Shown: positions 1-7,443 of the stretch, one piece after another
How the letters are laid out: every line of letters starts with the position of its first letter
How positions within the stretch are numbered: the first letter of the stretch is position 1
Origin: JBOGEN01 sp050743265
GTDB lineage: Bacteria; Actinomycetota; Actinomycetes; JBOGEN01
Reading direction: 5' to 3'
Assembly (NCBI GenBank): GCA_050743265.1
Contig: JBOGEN010000125.1
Location: forward strand, 1 to 19,570
Length of the DNA stretch: 19,570 bases
Notes under the pieces: model-generated
What the model was told of the DNA's origin: nothing
Database searches by the model: none
What the model saw: only the letters and a program-made list of their open reading frames with translations
Position numbers and translations under genes: made by a program

Positions 1-948
1 GTACAGCGGGTCGATGCCCAGCAGCTCGGCCGCGCCGTTGACGACGGGGCGCACCGGCACCGACGCCTCGTCCAGAACCACGGCGACCTGCGAGGCGGCC
101 GCCACCTCGTTGCAGATGGTGGCCACGCCGCCGCGGGTGGCATCGCGCAGCATCCGCACCCCGTCCCCTGCGGCGTCCAGCACGGCGGCGGCGACCTCGT
201 GCAGCGGCGCGGTGTCGGACTCGATGTCGGCCTCGATGTCCAGCTCGCCGCGGGCCAGCATCACGGTGACCCCGTGGTCGCCGATCGGGCCGGACACCAG
301 CACCGTGTCCCCGGGCTGGGCGGCGGCCGCCGACAGGGTCACGGGCCGCTCCAGCACGCCCACCCCGGCGGTGTTGACGTAGCAGCCGTCGGCCTTGCCG
401 CGCTCGACCACCTTGGTGTCGCCGGTGACGATCTGCACACCTGCCCGTCGTGCGGCTGCCGCCATCGACGCCACGATCCGCTGCAGGTCCGCGACCGGGA
501 AGCCCTCCTCGAGGATGAACCCGCAGGACAGGTAGAGCGGCCGCGCCCCGCACATCGCGAGGTCGTTGACGGTGCCGTTCACGGCCAGGTCGCCGATGTC
601 CCCGCCGGGGAAGAAGATCGGCGACACCACGTAGGAGTCGGTGGTGAACGCCAGCCGCCCGGCGGCGGTGGCGAGCTGCGCCCCGTCCTCCAGCCGTTCC
701 AGCACCGGGTTGCGGAACGCGTCGAGGAACACCGCCTCGACCAGCGTCTGGGTGGCCTTGCCGCCGGCGCCGTGGGAGAGCGTGATCCGCTCCTCCTTGA
801 TCCGCGCCTTGCGGGCCCGGGCCTTGGCGATGCGGGCCAGCACCTGCTCCTCGCGGGTGAGGTGTTCGGCACCGGCGTGCGCCGCGACCGCCTCCTCCGC
901 CCAGCTCGCCCGGGTGGGGATGCTCGGGCCCAGGTCGTGCGTGGTCAT
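1..948 (-). CDS. hypE: HypE, carbamoyl-dehydratase of hydrogenase maturation (3' end outside window)
   Basis: HypE dehydrates the thiocarbamate that HypF builds on its C-terminal Cys, giving the cyanide ligands of the NiFe active-site iron. The first 316 codons are visible; the C-terminal part, including the terminal Cys, lies beyond the left edge. Visible AIR-synthase-like motifs are HGAGGKAT (about residues 58-65), TTDSYVVSP, GDIGDLAVNGTVNDLAM, VTGDTKVVERG and DATRGGVATICNE. ATG at 948 overlaps the hypD stop (ATGA), so the two are probably translationally coupled. The N-terminus is unusual: about 57 residues, rich in Arg, Lys and Ala, precede the usual start of the fold. The family assignment is firm. 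The role of the extension is unknown. Confidence 0.95.
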   Translation of the reverse strand, partial: MTTHDLGPSIPTRASWAEEAVAAHAGAEHLTREEQVLARIAKARARKARIKEERITLSHGAGGKATQTLVEAVFLDAFRNPVLERLEDGAQLATAAGRLAFTTDSYVVSPIFFPGGDIGDLAVNGTVNDLAMCGARPLYLSCGFILEEGFPVADLQRIVASMAAAARRAGVQIVTGDTKVVERGKADGCYVNTAGVGVLERPVTLSAAAAQPGDTVLVSGPIGDHGVTVMLARGELDIEADIESDTAPLHEVAAAVLDAAGDGVRMLRDATRGGVATICNEVAAASQVAVVLDEASVPVRPVVNGAAELLGIDPLY

Positions 949-2072
949 GCCCGGCTCGCCTCCTGCAGCCGGGTTCGGCTGAACCGGCCGAAGTTGTAGT
1001 ACGCGGCGCAGGCCCCCTCCGACGAGACCATGCAGGTCCCGATCGGCGTCTCCGGGGTGCACGCGGTGCCGAAGACCTTGCACTCCCACGGCTTGAGCAC
1101 GCCCTTGAGCACCTCGCCGCACTGGCACGCCTTGGGGTCGGCGACCCGGACGCCCGGCACGGCGAAGCGCCGCTCGGTGTCGTAGTCCGCGTACTCCTCG
1201 CGGACCTGCAGCGCCGAGTGGGAGATGAAGCCCAGCCCCCGCCACTCGAAGTACGGACGGAGCTCCATGACCCTCCCGATGACATCGAGGGCCTTGCGGT
1301 TGCCGTCCCACGGCACGACGCGGGTGTAGCGGTTCTGAACCTCGGAGCGGCCGTCGGCGAGCTGCAGCAGCAGCTGGTACACGGACTCGAGCACGTCCAG
1401 CGGCTCGAAGCCCGCGACGACGAGCGGCTTGCGGTGGTCGCGCGCGATGAACTCGTACGGGCGGCAGCCGATGACCGTCGAGACGTGGCCGGGGCCGATG
1501 AAGCCGTCCAACCGCAGGTCCGGCGAGTCGAGGATGGCCTTGATCGCGGGGATGATCGTCACGTGGTTGCAGAAGATCGAGAAGTTGTCGAGCCCTTCCG
1601 CGGCCGCGCGGAGCACCGTCATCGCGGACGACGGTGCCGTGGTCTCGAAGCCGATCGCCATGAACACGACCTGCTTGTCGGGGTTCTGCCGGGCGACCTT
1701 CAGCGCGTCGAGCGGGGAGTACACCATCCGGATGTCGGCGCCGTTGGCCTTCGAGTCGAAGAACGACCCGCGCCCGCCCGGCACGCGCATCATGTCGCCG
1801 AACGAGGTCATGATGACGTCGTCGGTCTCGGCGATCGCGATGGCGTCGTCCACGCGGCCCATCGGGATCACGCACACGGGGCACCCGGGGCCGTGCACGA
1901 GCTGAACGCTCTCGGGCAGGTAGTCCTCGATCCCGTGCTTGTAGATCGTGTGGGTGTGGCCCCCGCACACCTCCATGAACTTGTACTGGCGTCCCGGCTC
2001 GCACAGCTCAGCGATCCTGGCGGCGAGGGCGCGGGCCTTCTCCGCGTCCCGGAACTCGTCGACGAAGCGCAC
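945..2072 (-). CDS. hypD: HypD, Fe-S scaffold for Fe(CN)2CO assembly
   Basis: HypD works with HypC as the cytosolic scaffold on which the Fe(CN)2CO group of the hydrogenase active site is built. The 375-residue length is normal for the family. Family residues are present: C36 followed by GGHTH (37-41), the GPGCPVC motif with C64 and C67, and the C-terminal cluster-binding cysteines C316, C318, C331, C338, C347 and C355. GTG at 2072 is chosen because a strong GAGGAGG ribosome site lies 6 bases upstream (2079-2085). hypC ends 34 bases upstream and hypE starts inside the hypD stop codon. Confidence 0.97.
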   Translation of the reverse strand: MRFVDEFRDAEKARALAARIAELCEPGRQYKFMEVCGGHTHTIYKHGIEDYLPESVQLVHGPGCPVCVIPMGRVDDAIAIAETDDVIMTSFGDMMRVPGGRGSFFDSKANGADIRMVYSPLDALKVARQNPDKQVVFMAIGFETTAPSSAMTVLRAAAEGLDNFSIFCNHVTIIPAIKAILDSPDLRLDGFIGPGHVSTVIGCRPYEFIARDHRKPLVVAGFEPLDVLESVYQLLLQLADGRSEVQNRYTRVVPWDGNRKALDVIGRVMELRPYFEWRGLGFISHSALQVREEYADYDTERRFAVPGVRVADPKACQCGEVLKGVLKPWECKVFGTACTPETPIGTCMVSSEGACAAYYNFGRFSRTRLQEASRA

Positions 2073-2106
2073 CGCGGTCCTCCTCGGTCGTACGGGCGTG
2101 TACCGC

Positions 2107-2379
2107 TCAGCTGATGTCGGACTCGGCGAGAGCCTGCAGCTCGTCGTCGTACGCCTGGCCGATCGACTCGAGGAACTCGAGCGCCGCGGCGGCCTCGGCC
2201 TCGTCCACCTTGCTCAGCGCGAAGCCGACGTGGATGAGGATCCAGTCGCCGGGGTCGAGCCCCTCGTGGGCGACGAGCCCGATGTTGACCAGGCGCTTGA
2301 CGCCGCCGACGTCGACGGTGGCGAGGTCCGGGCGGTCGGCGTCGACCTCGACGACCTCACCGGGGATGGCGAGACACAT
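2107..2379 (-). CDS. hypC: HypC/HupF-family hydrogenase maturation chaperone
   Basis: A small chaperone that carries the Fe(CN)2CO unit with HypD and delivers it to the apo-large subunit. It has 90 residues and opens with the invariant MCLAIPG, whose Cys2 becomes N-terminal after Met removal and contacts iron and the large-subunit Cys. The OB-fold core reads VGGVKRLVNIGL then GDWILIHVGFAL. A GGAGGAGG ribosome site sits just upstream of the ATG, and the gene begins 15 bases after hypA ends. It belongs to the same transcription unit as hypA, hypD and hypE. Confidence 0.96.
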   Translation of the reverse strand: MCLAIPGEVVEVDADRPDLATVDVGGVKRLVNIGLVAHEGLDPGDWILIHVGFALSKVDEAEAAAALEFLESIGQAYDDELQALAESDIS

Positions 2380-2394
2380 GAGACCTCCTCCGGA

Positions 2395-2748
2395 TCAGGT
2401 CTGCGGGCTGGGTTCGGCGAGGGTGAGCGACTCGAGCAGCAGCTCGTCCCCGCCGGTGAGGTCCATCGCCGTGCCGCCGCAGGACGGGCACACCGTCACC
2501 GGGTCGGTCGGCGACTCGGCCTCCGCCCCGCACGCCCGGCAGGTGCACCGGACCGGCAGCGTCACGAGCTCCACCGCCGCGCCCTCCGCCTCGGTGCCGG
2601 CCGCGACGATCTCCCACGCGGCCTGCAGGGAGTCCTCCACGATCCGGTGTATCGCGCCCGCCCGGACGCGGACGACCGACACCGGCCGTCCGGCCGCCCG
2701 GTCCCGTACGGTGGCCACGATGGGCTCGGCGATCCCGATCTCGTGCAC
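2395..2748 (-). CDS. hypA: HypA, nickel metallochaperone
   Basis: HypA binds nickel through its N-terminal amine and His2 and, with HypB, inserts nickel into the large subunit. I start it at GTG 2748, giving 117 residues beginning MHEIGIAEPIV, because the family needs His directly after Met and a GAGGGG ribosome site lies 7 bases upstream (2756-2761). An in-frame GTG at 2763 would add five residues and displace His2. The zinc site is clear: C70-x2-C73 and C87-x2-C90, with an extra C68. HypB is not in the window, so the nickel GTPase must be encoded elsewhere, perhaps beyond the left edge. Confidence 0.94.
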   Translation of the reverse strand: MHEIGIAEPIVATVRDRAAGRPVSVVRVRAGAIHRIVEDSLQAAWEIVAAGTEAEGAAVELVTLPVRCTCRACGAEAESPTDPVTVCPSCGGTAMDLTGGDELLLESLTLAEPSPQT

Positions 2749-2755
2749 GACCAGC

Positions 2756-2761
2756 CCCCTC
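2756..2761 (-). promoter_or_regulatory. Ribosome binding site of hypA (GAGGGG)
   Basis: GAGGGG on the minus strand, 7 bases before GTG 2748. It decides the hypA start, because the more upstream GTG at 2763 would lie before this site and would destroy the Met-His N-terminus. The site overlaps the stop codon of the protease reading frame (2762-2760). Confidence 0.6.
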
Positions 2762-3449
2762 ACACCTCGGTGATGTCCGCGACGTCGTCCCGCGTCGGCG
2801 CGGGCATCCAGGCCCTCACATCTGCTTGATGCGCAGGTACCGCTTGATGTCCGGCAGCGACTGGACGACCAGTGCCGTCAGCACCGCGATGACCAGCAGC
2901 TTGACCAGGCGTGACTTCATCGTGATCCCTCCCTCCTGGCGGCTCTCCGGCGAAGTCGTCGCCGGTGAGCAGGGCGTGGACGAGCCGCGCGGCCTCGTCG
3001 ACAGCCCCGCCGACCGGCCCGGAGAGGCCCATGCGTTCCTCTACCACCGCCGGCTCACAGCCCACGACGCGGACGCGCGGCAGCGTCCCCCCGAGTCGCG
3101 GAGTGAGGGTGGCGATGAGGGCGAGGACCGCGTCCGGGCCCATGCTGTGCGCGTCGACGACGGGCGTGCCGAGGTCCGGCTCGGCCGCCTCGTCCGGGTC
3201 GGGGAGGTCGGGCTCGAGGACGTACAGCGTGCCCGGCTCCTCCCCCCGGGACAGGGCGTCGACGAGCACGAGGTCGTCGAAACCGTCGAGCAGGGCGTAC
3301 GCGAGGTGCATCCCGCGGATGCCGTAGTCGGCGACCTGGACGCCCTCGGGCAGCGGGGTGTGCTCGAGGCGGCGAGCCACCTCGACACCGAAACCGTCGT
3401 CGCCGAAGAACACGTTGCCGATGCCGGCGACGAGCACCCGGGCGGTCAT
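2760..3449 (-). CDS. HyaD/HupD-type hydrogenase maturation protease
   Basis: This endopeptidase removes the C-terminal tail of the large subunit after nickel insertion. The fold opens with GIGNVFFGDDGFG (9-21). The expected nickel-sensing acids and histidine are D18, D64 (LVDALS) and H101 (DAHSMG). ATG at 3449 overlaps the stop of the upstream gene (ATGA). The open frame gives 229 residues, but recognisable family sequence ends near residue 170. The last 60 or so residues are Gly/His/Arg-rich and are encoded over a separate small gene read in another frame (2816-2920). The tail may be real read-through, a lost stop codon, or an assembly error. The partner substrate is probably the large subunit encoded at 7444-9231. 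Confidence 0.9.
   Translation of the reverse strand: MTARVLVAGIGNVFFGDDGFGVEVARRLEHTPLPEGVQVADYGIRGMHLAYALLDGFDDLVLVDALSRGEEPGTLYVLEPDLPDPDEAAEPDLGTPVVDAHSMGPDAVLALIATLTPRLGGTLPRVRVVGCEPAVVEERMGLSGPVGGAVDEAARLVHALLTGDDFAGEPPGGRDHDEVTPGQAAGHRGADGTGRPVAAGHQAVPAHQADVRAWMPAPTRDDVADITEV
2816..2920 (-). CDS. 34-residue membrane peptide, DUF6893-like
   Basis: A very short gene with one of the strongest ribosome sites in the window (AGGAGGGAGGG, 6 bases upstream). The peptide starts MKSRLVKLLVIAVL, has one predicted membrane helix (about residues 5-21), then a conserved-looking PDIKRYLRIKQM tail with five basic residues. From recall, small proteins of this form (NCBI DUF6893) occur beside actinobacterial hydrogenase genes; I could not check this. 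The topology would place a basic tail at the membrane surface, so a docking role for hydrogenase or its partners is possible but only inferred. It lies wholly inside the 3' part of the protease frame, in a different reading frame. Confidence 0.75.
   Translation of the reverse strand: MKSRLVKLLVIAVLTALVVQSLPDIKRYLRIKQM
2927..2937 (-). promoter_or_regulatory. Strong ribosome binding site of the 34-residue peptide
   Basis: AGGAGGGAGGG on the minus strand, 6 bases before ATG 2920. It sits inside the protease frame, where it encodes part of PPGGRD. A near-consensus site at ideal spacing is the main evidence that the small gene is translated. Confidence 0.65.
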
Positions 3450-4951
3450 CGGGCCACCTCCCCGTCCGGCTCGTGCACGGTCACGGGCACGACCTCGTCC
3501 GGCCGGAAGTAGGAGAAGCGTCCCTCGGCCGCGAGGAGGTCCGCAGCGGGGTCGTCGACGAGCGTGACCGCGAGGTGCGTGCCGCCGTCGACGTCGAGCA
3601 GCACGGCCTCGACCCGGGCCTCTCGACCGGCGACGAAGAGGTCGTGGGCGTCCGCGCGGCGCGCGCCAGGCTCCAGCCGGACCACGTCGCCGCGCCCGAC
3701 CGACACGCCCCCGACGCGTACGCGGTCGGTCTCGGGCGACACGGAGGTGTCCTCGCCCGGGTCCCACCACGGTGTCGCCCCGGCCTCGGGTACGAAACCG
3801 CCGACCGTGGGGACTCCGTCCGATGCCACGACGACCTCGGCGGGTGCGCCGGCCGGCGGGTCGGCGTCGGGGTCGGGGACAGGGTCCGCGCGCGGGGGAG
3901 CCACCGGCCCGGTGCGGTCGTCGAGCCCGCGGATGGCCCCGTGCAGCCGGTCGAACACCTCTGGGGGCAGGCCCTCGACCTGGTCGAGCAGGGCTGCCGC
4001 CCGGGGATCGGTGGCGCGCGCCTCGGCCTTCTCCTCGTCGGTGAGCGTGAGCGTGCGCAGGGACAGCAGCTCGTCGATCTCCGTGGCGTCGAAGAACTCC
4101 GCCTGGCTCTCGGGGGCCACCTTCGGCGCGTCCTCGAGGATCACCGGCGAGGCCAGGACGACGGGCGAGCGCTGCTCCGCGCCGACGAGCACGGGCCAGG
4201 CGCCGAGGTTCCGGCAGCCCGACACCGTGCCTGCGGCCCACTCGGGCGGGTCCACCATCGAGCAGAAGGCGCCGGCCGTCGTGGACAGCACGAGGTGCGT
4301 CCCGACGAGAGCACGCCGCAGGGCGACGTCGCGGCGGGGCCTGGCGGGGAACGCGCTGGCGTTGTCCACGGTGACGGTCAGCCGCACCGCCCCGTACGGG
4401 CCGGGCAGGCGCGTGGCGCGCATCGCGAGCGTGGCCCGCAGCGGCCATGCGCGACGGACGACCTGCCCGCAGACCTGCCCGTCCGCGCCCGTCACGGTCT
4501 CGACCTCGTGGCCTCCGGGCAGGTCCACCGGCAGGTCGACGCCGGCCTCGAGCAGCACGTCCAGGGTCGCCCGTGCCTCGACCTCGGCCGGCTCCGCCTC
4601 GTCGAACGGGACGACGACGCCGCGCGGGGAGGTCAGGCTCGGCGCGGGCACGTACGCGGAGCCGTTCCACCGCTGCACCGCCCGCGCACGGACGTGCAGG
4701 AACCGCAGCGTGACCGTCACCTCCGCGCCCGCACGCGGGTCGAGCACGACCTCCGTGCGCAGCCCGGACCGTTCGTCGGGCGAGGCGGCGACGTACGCGG
4801 GCGGCATCAGCACGCCCCACTGCCAGCGCACCCGGTTCTTCGCCGCGGACGCCCGGTACGGGTAGAGCAGGTAGCCCTCGAACAGCACCGCGTCCCCGAC
4901 CCGGTGCGCATCGGCCAGCGCGCGCTCGCGGAGCGAGGCGTCGGCGCTCAC
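3446..4951 (-). CDS. Conserved hydrogenase-cluster protein of unknown function, 501 aa
   Basis: I do not recognise an enzymatic family. GTG at 4951 overlaps the stop of the upstream gene (GTGA), and its own stop overlaps the protease start (ATGA). The N-terminal region (to about residue 330) contains FEGYLLYPYRASAAKNRVRWQWG near the start and looks like beta-rich sandwich sequence, with no signal peptide or membrane segment. A Pro/Asp/Ala-rich linker follows (about 350-390). A separate C-terminal domain of about 90 residues contains VGRGDVVRLEPG and FVAGREARVEAVLLDVDG. By recall, similar proteins sit in actinobacterial group 1h hydrogenase operons. Its position immediately before the protease suggests a part in assembly or partner binding, but that is inference. 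Confidence 0.85.
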   Translation of the reverse strand: MSADASLRERALADAHRVGDAVLFEGYLLYPYRASAAKNRVRWQWGVLMPPAYVAASPDERSGLRTEVVLDPRAGAEVTVTLRFLHVRARAVQRWNGSAYVPAPSLTSPRGVVVPFDEAEPAEVEARATLDVLLEAGVDLPVDLPGGHEVETVTGADGQVCGQVVRRAWPLRATLAMRATRLPGPYGAVRLTVTVDNASAFPARPRRDVALRRALVGTHLVLSTTAGAFCSMVDPPEWAAGTVSGCRNLGAWPVLVGAEQRSPVVLASPVILEDAPKVAPESQAEFFDATEIDELLSLRTLTLTDEEKAEARATDPRAAALLDQVEGLPPEVFDRLHGAIRGLDDRTGPVAPPRADPVPDPDADPPAGAPAEVVVASDGVPTVGGFVPEAGATPWWDPGEDTSVSPETDRVRVGGVSVGRGDVVRLEPGARRADAHDLFVAGREARVEAVLLDVDGGTHLAVTLVDDPAADLLAAEGRFSYFRPDEVVPVTVHEPDGEVAR

Positions 4952-5685
4952 CGCAGGCCCCCGCCTCGCGGGGCGCCGACCACGGGCGGCCGGACGGCGT
5001 TCTGACTGGTGGGCCGCTCTGCCGGCGCCCCGGCTGCCCCCTCGCACTCCGCGGCCCGGGCGAGCAGCCGCGTGACCGTCTCCTCCCAGGTGGGCAGCGC
5101 GTGCCTCGAGCGGTAGCGGGTGAGGTCCTCGAGGACGTCCCGCCGTAGCCGCACCCACCCGGTGTTGGGGAAGAACACGTCCATGACCGCCTGCCAGGTG
5201 GCGACCGGCAGCCGGTAGCGGGCCTCGCGGTCCCAGGGCACCTGGGCGACCTGCATGCCGTCACCGCCGGCGAGGAACACCGTGCCGCTGAACAGCAGCA
5301 GCAGCGGGACCTCGCCCGCGGACAGGGCGGTGAGGTACCGGCTCGCGGCCACCTCGGTGTCGTACGTGCAGGGCACCGGCACCGTCACGGTCGTCACGCC
5401 GGAGAACTGAGGCAGCCAGAACGCGACCGTCGCGAGCTGGATCGGCTTGAGCGTCTCGCCCCAGCGTCCCCGGTCCCCGAACAGGTCGGTCAGGCCGTCG
5501 GCCTCGTCGTCGTCGTACTGGCGCCGGACGGGCTCGATGCGGATCTGGCAGCGCAGCATGCCTGCGTGCACCGCGACCCCGGTTGACTCGGTGACCTCCA
5601 CCTCGAGCAGCAGCGTCGGCGCGGCGGCGTACCGGTCGGCCGACGCCCCGGTGCACCGGAAGGACAGCACGGGCGCGCCGGTCAC
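4948..5685 (-). CDS. DUF6084-like protein of hydrogenase operons
   Basis: A 245-residue protein of unknown biochemical role. GTG 5685 overlaps the previous stop (GTGA), and its own stop overlaps the next GTG, so it is tightly coupled on both sides. Landmarks are LLRCQIRIEPVRRQY-like sequence (MLRCQIRIEPVRRQYDDDEA, about 49-68), LFGDRGRWGETLKP, VPVPCTYDTEVAASRY and LLLLFSGTVF. From memory these match the family NCBI calls DUF6084, typically next to actinobacterial hydrogenases. The C-terminal 40 residues are low-complexity and probably disordered. No membrane helix or metal motif is evident. Confidence 0.85.
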   Translation of the reverse strand: MTGAPVLSFRCTGASADRYAAAPTLLLEVEVTESTGVAVHAGMLRCQIRIEPVRRQYDDDEADGLTDLFGDRGRWGETLKPIQLATVAFWLPQFSGVTTVTVPVPCTYDTEVAASRYLTALSAGEVPLLLLFSGTVFLAGGDGMQVAQVPWDREARYRLPVATWQAVMDVFFPNTGWVRLRRDVLEDLTRYRSRHALPTWEETVTRLLARAAECEGAAGAPAERPTSQNAVRPPVVGAPRGGGLR

Positions 5686-6332
5686 CGGCCGGCCTCCACG
5701 ACGCGCGCGCGAGCGTCGAGGTCGTCGAAGAACGCGTCGATCGCGCGGCGGGCCTCGGTCCCGCCGTCGAACCCCCGCCAGTGCGTCCGGACGAGCCCGA
5801 CCAGCGTGTAGCACGCGTCGATCGGGACGAGGTAGCACGAGAACGCCGGCTGGTCGTCACCGTCGTGGCGGCGGAGCAGCACCGCCTCGACGTCGGGCTC
5901 CACGTCCGCGAGGACGGGGTTGCCGGCCACGACCTCGTCCCAGGCGTCCATCGCGAGCTGGCTCTCGGTCGCGCCCGCTGGGCTCGGGTACATGGCGACG
6001 ACGTGGCCGAGCGCCGAGTTGTGGAACAGGAACGCGAGGCCCACCGGCACGGCGAGCGCGTCCCACTGCGCGTCCGTGAGCACGAGGTCCTCGACGCGAC
6101 GGCGGCGGTCGGGGACGGTGCGGTAGCGCCCTTGCGCCGCCCCTGGCGTGGTGAACAGCAGCCCGCACGACAGGCAGCAGCACATCAGCGCCCGCGTCGA
6201 GAGGTCGACGACGTGCGGATGCCGGTCGTTGAAGGAGTTGCCGCACATCTCGCAGGACTCCTCAGGGCGCTCCCGCGGGGTGAGGAAGCGGCGGAGCCCG
6301 TCCGGCGTGCCCGGCGGCAGGGTGTACGTCAC
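5682..6332 (-). CDS. DUF5947-like Cys-rich protein of hydrogenase operons
   Basis: A 216-residue protein without known activity. The N-terminal quarter carries a likely metal or Fe-S site: C27-x2-C30 (CEMC), then C51, C52, C53 and C56 (CCCLSC). The remainder (DLVLTDAQWDAL, LAFLFHNSALG, CYLVPIDACYTLVGLVRTHWRGF) looks like a compact alpha/beta domain. By recall it matches DUF5947, a companion of group 1h hydrogenases. GTG 6332 overlaps the stop of the NifU/Rieske-like gene (GTGA). The Cys-rich site beside a redox enzyme makes an electron-transfer or cluster-handling role attractive but unproven; a structural zinc site fits equally well. Confidence 0.87.
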   Translation of the reverse strand: MTYTLPPGTPDGLRRFLTPRERPEESCEMCGNSFNDRHPHVVDLSTRALMCCCLSCGLLFTTPGAAQGRYRTVPDRRRRVEDLVLTDAQWDALAVPVGLAFLFHNSALGHVVAMYPSPAGATESQLAMDAWDEVVAGNPVLADVEPDVEAVLLRRHDGDDQPAFSCYLVPIDACYTLVGLVRTHWRGFDGGTEARRAIDAFFDDLDARARVVEAGR

Positions 6333-7357
6333 CGTCCACCCCCGGCGAGCGCCCCGGCCGCGACGCGGACGGCGCCCGTGCCGTCCCCGTTCCCGGCCCC
6401 GCCCCCCAGCAACGGGACGGGCTGGAGCCCGGACCCCCCGTCCACGGCCCGCCCGGCGAGGTGGACGTCGTACCGCCGTCCGCACCCGGGGCAGGCGGCC
6501 ACGTGTGCCGCGACGGCGGCCCCGTCGAGCGACCCCCCGCACCCGGGGCAGGCGTCCCGGTACGCGACCACGGCGCCGTCGACCCGCGTGACGGCGAGGC
6601 GGGCACCCGTGGCGAGCAGCACGCCGATCCGTCCCTCGACCGGTCCGCCCCCGGAACCGACCTCGACCTGCACCCAGCCACGGTCGTCGCCGGCGCCGCG
6701 CGAGGCGGAGGGGTGGGCGCCGTCCGGGGACGGCGGCGTCATCGGCATGTCCTGCGGCGGCCCGAGCGTCGCGTCCTGCGGCGGACGTGGCTGGATCTGG
6801 AGCAGCGGACGCCCGTCGTCCGCCTGCGCCGGCTCGGGAGCGGACGTCATGCCGTCGACGACGATCTCCCCCACCTCGGGGGCCACCTCGCGGATCGCCG
6901 TCTCGATCGCAGTGGTCACGGTCACCGACGAGGCCGGGCAGCCGTCACACGTCCCGGCGAGGCGCAGGCGCACCGCGGCCTCCTCCGTCACCTCGACGAG
7001 CTCGACGTCCCCGGCGTGCGAGCCGAGGTACGGCCGCACGGTCTCGAGGGCCTGCCCGACCCGCGTCTCCAGGTCGACCGGGTGCAGGTCGTGGAGCACG
7101 AGCAGCCCGGCCACGAGCCGGTCGCCGACGAGGCCGCGCAGGACGGCCTGCCCTCGCTCGCCCTCCTCGTCCAGCGCGGCGACGATGTGCCCGAGCGCCT
7201 CGCCGTAGAGGGTGACGAGCAGGCGGACGACCTCCTCGACCGTGCCGAGCACGCCCGGGTCCGCCTCCTTCTCGAGGCGGGCGAACAGCGACTCGACCTG
7301 GGCGCCGACCTCGATGGGGTCCGGGGCGAGCGGCTCGACGGTCTCGGGTGCGTGCAT
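6329..7357 (-). CDS. NifU-like/Rieske-like fusion Fe-S protein of the hydrogenase operon
   Basis: A 342-residue two-domain protein. Residues about 95-170 are a NifU C-terminal-type domain with GTCDGCPASS (C137, C140), which can hold a [4Fe-4S] cluster between two protomers. A Pro/Gln-rich linker (about 172-225) leads to a Rieske-like beta domain (about 226-310). There the usual Cys-His pairs are replaced by CPGCGGSL (C270, C273) and CPGCGRRYDV (C289, C292), a four-Cys site. Related Fe-S proteins in mycobacterial hydrogenase operons (HhyE/HucE) have been proposed to pass electrons from hydrogenase to the respiratory chain; equivalence here is inferred. ATG 7357 has a GGAGGAGG ribosome site, just after a strong hairpin. 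Confidence 0.88.
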   Translation of the reverse strand: MHAPETVEPLAPDPIEVGAQVESLFARLEKEADPGVLGTVEEVVRLLVTLYGEALGHIVAALDEEGERGQAVLRGLVGDRLVAGLLVLHDLHPVDLETRVGQALETVRPYLGSHAGDVELVEVTEEAAVRLRLAGTCDGCPASSVTVTTAIETAIREVAPEVGEIVVDGMTSAPEPAQADDGRPLLQIQPRPPQDATLGPPQDMPMTPPSPDGAHPSASRGAGDDRGWVQVEVGSGGGPVEGRIGVLLATGARLAVTRVDGAVVAYRDACPGCGGSLDGAAVAAHVAACPGCGRRYDVHLAGRAVDGGSGLQPVPLLGGGAGNGDGTGAVRVAAGALAGGGR

Positions 7358-7372
7358 CGGTGCGCCTCCTCC

Positions 7373-7396
7373 CGGCCTCCCCGGGCGGGGAGGCCG
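7373..7396 (-). terminator. Perfect 10-bp-stem hairpin between large subunit and NifU-like gene
   Basis: A 10-bp arm (CGGCCTCCCC) and its exact complement enclose a 4-base loop in the 86-base gap after the large subunit stop. There is no U-run, so it is not a classical intrinsic terminator. It could act as a partial terminator or as a 3' stabiliser and processing site that raises structural-gene mRNA over the accessory genes. It abuts the ribosome site of the downstream gene (7366-7372). Confidence 0.55.
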
Positions 7397-7443
7397 CCTC
7401 ATGCCCGGTCCGTCACTGCCCTCTCGCGCGCACCCCCGGCGTC

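Noticed and set aside
3450..5264. The upstream part of a long minus-strand frame that joins the protease frame
   Set aside because: Only the part from 3449 down matches a known family. The rest is Arg/Gly/Pro-rich and overlaps two genes read in other frames with coupled junctions.
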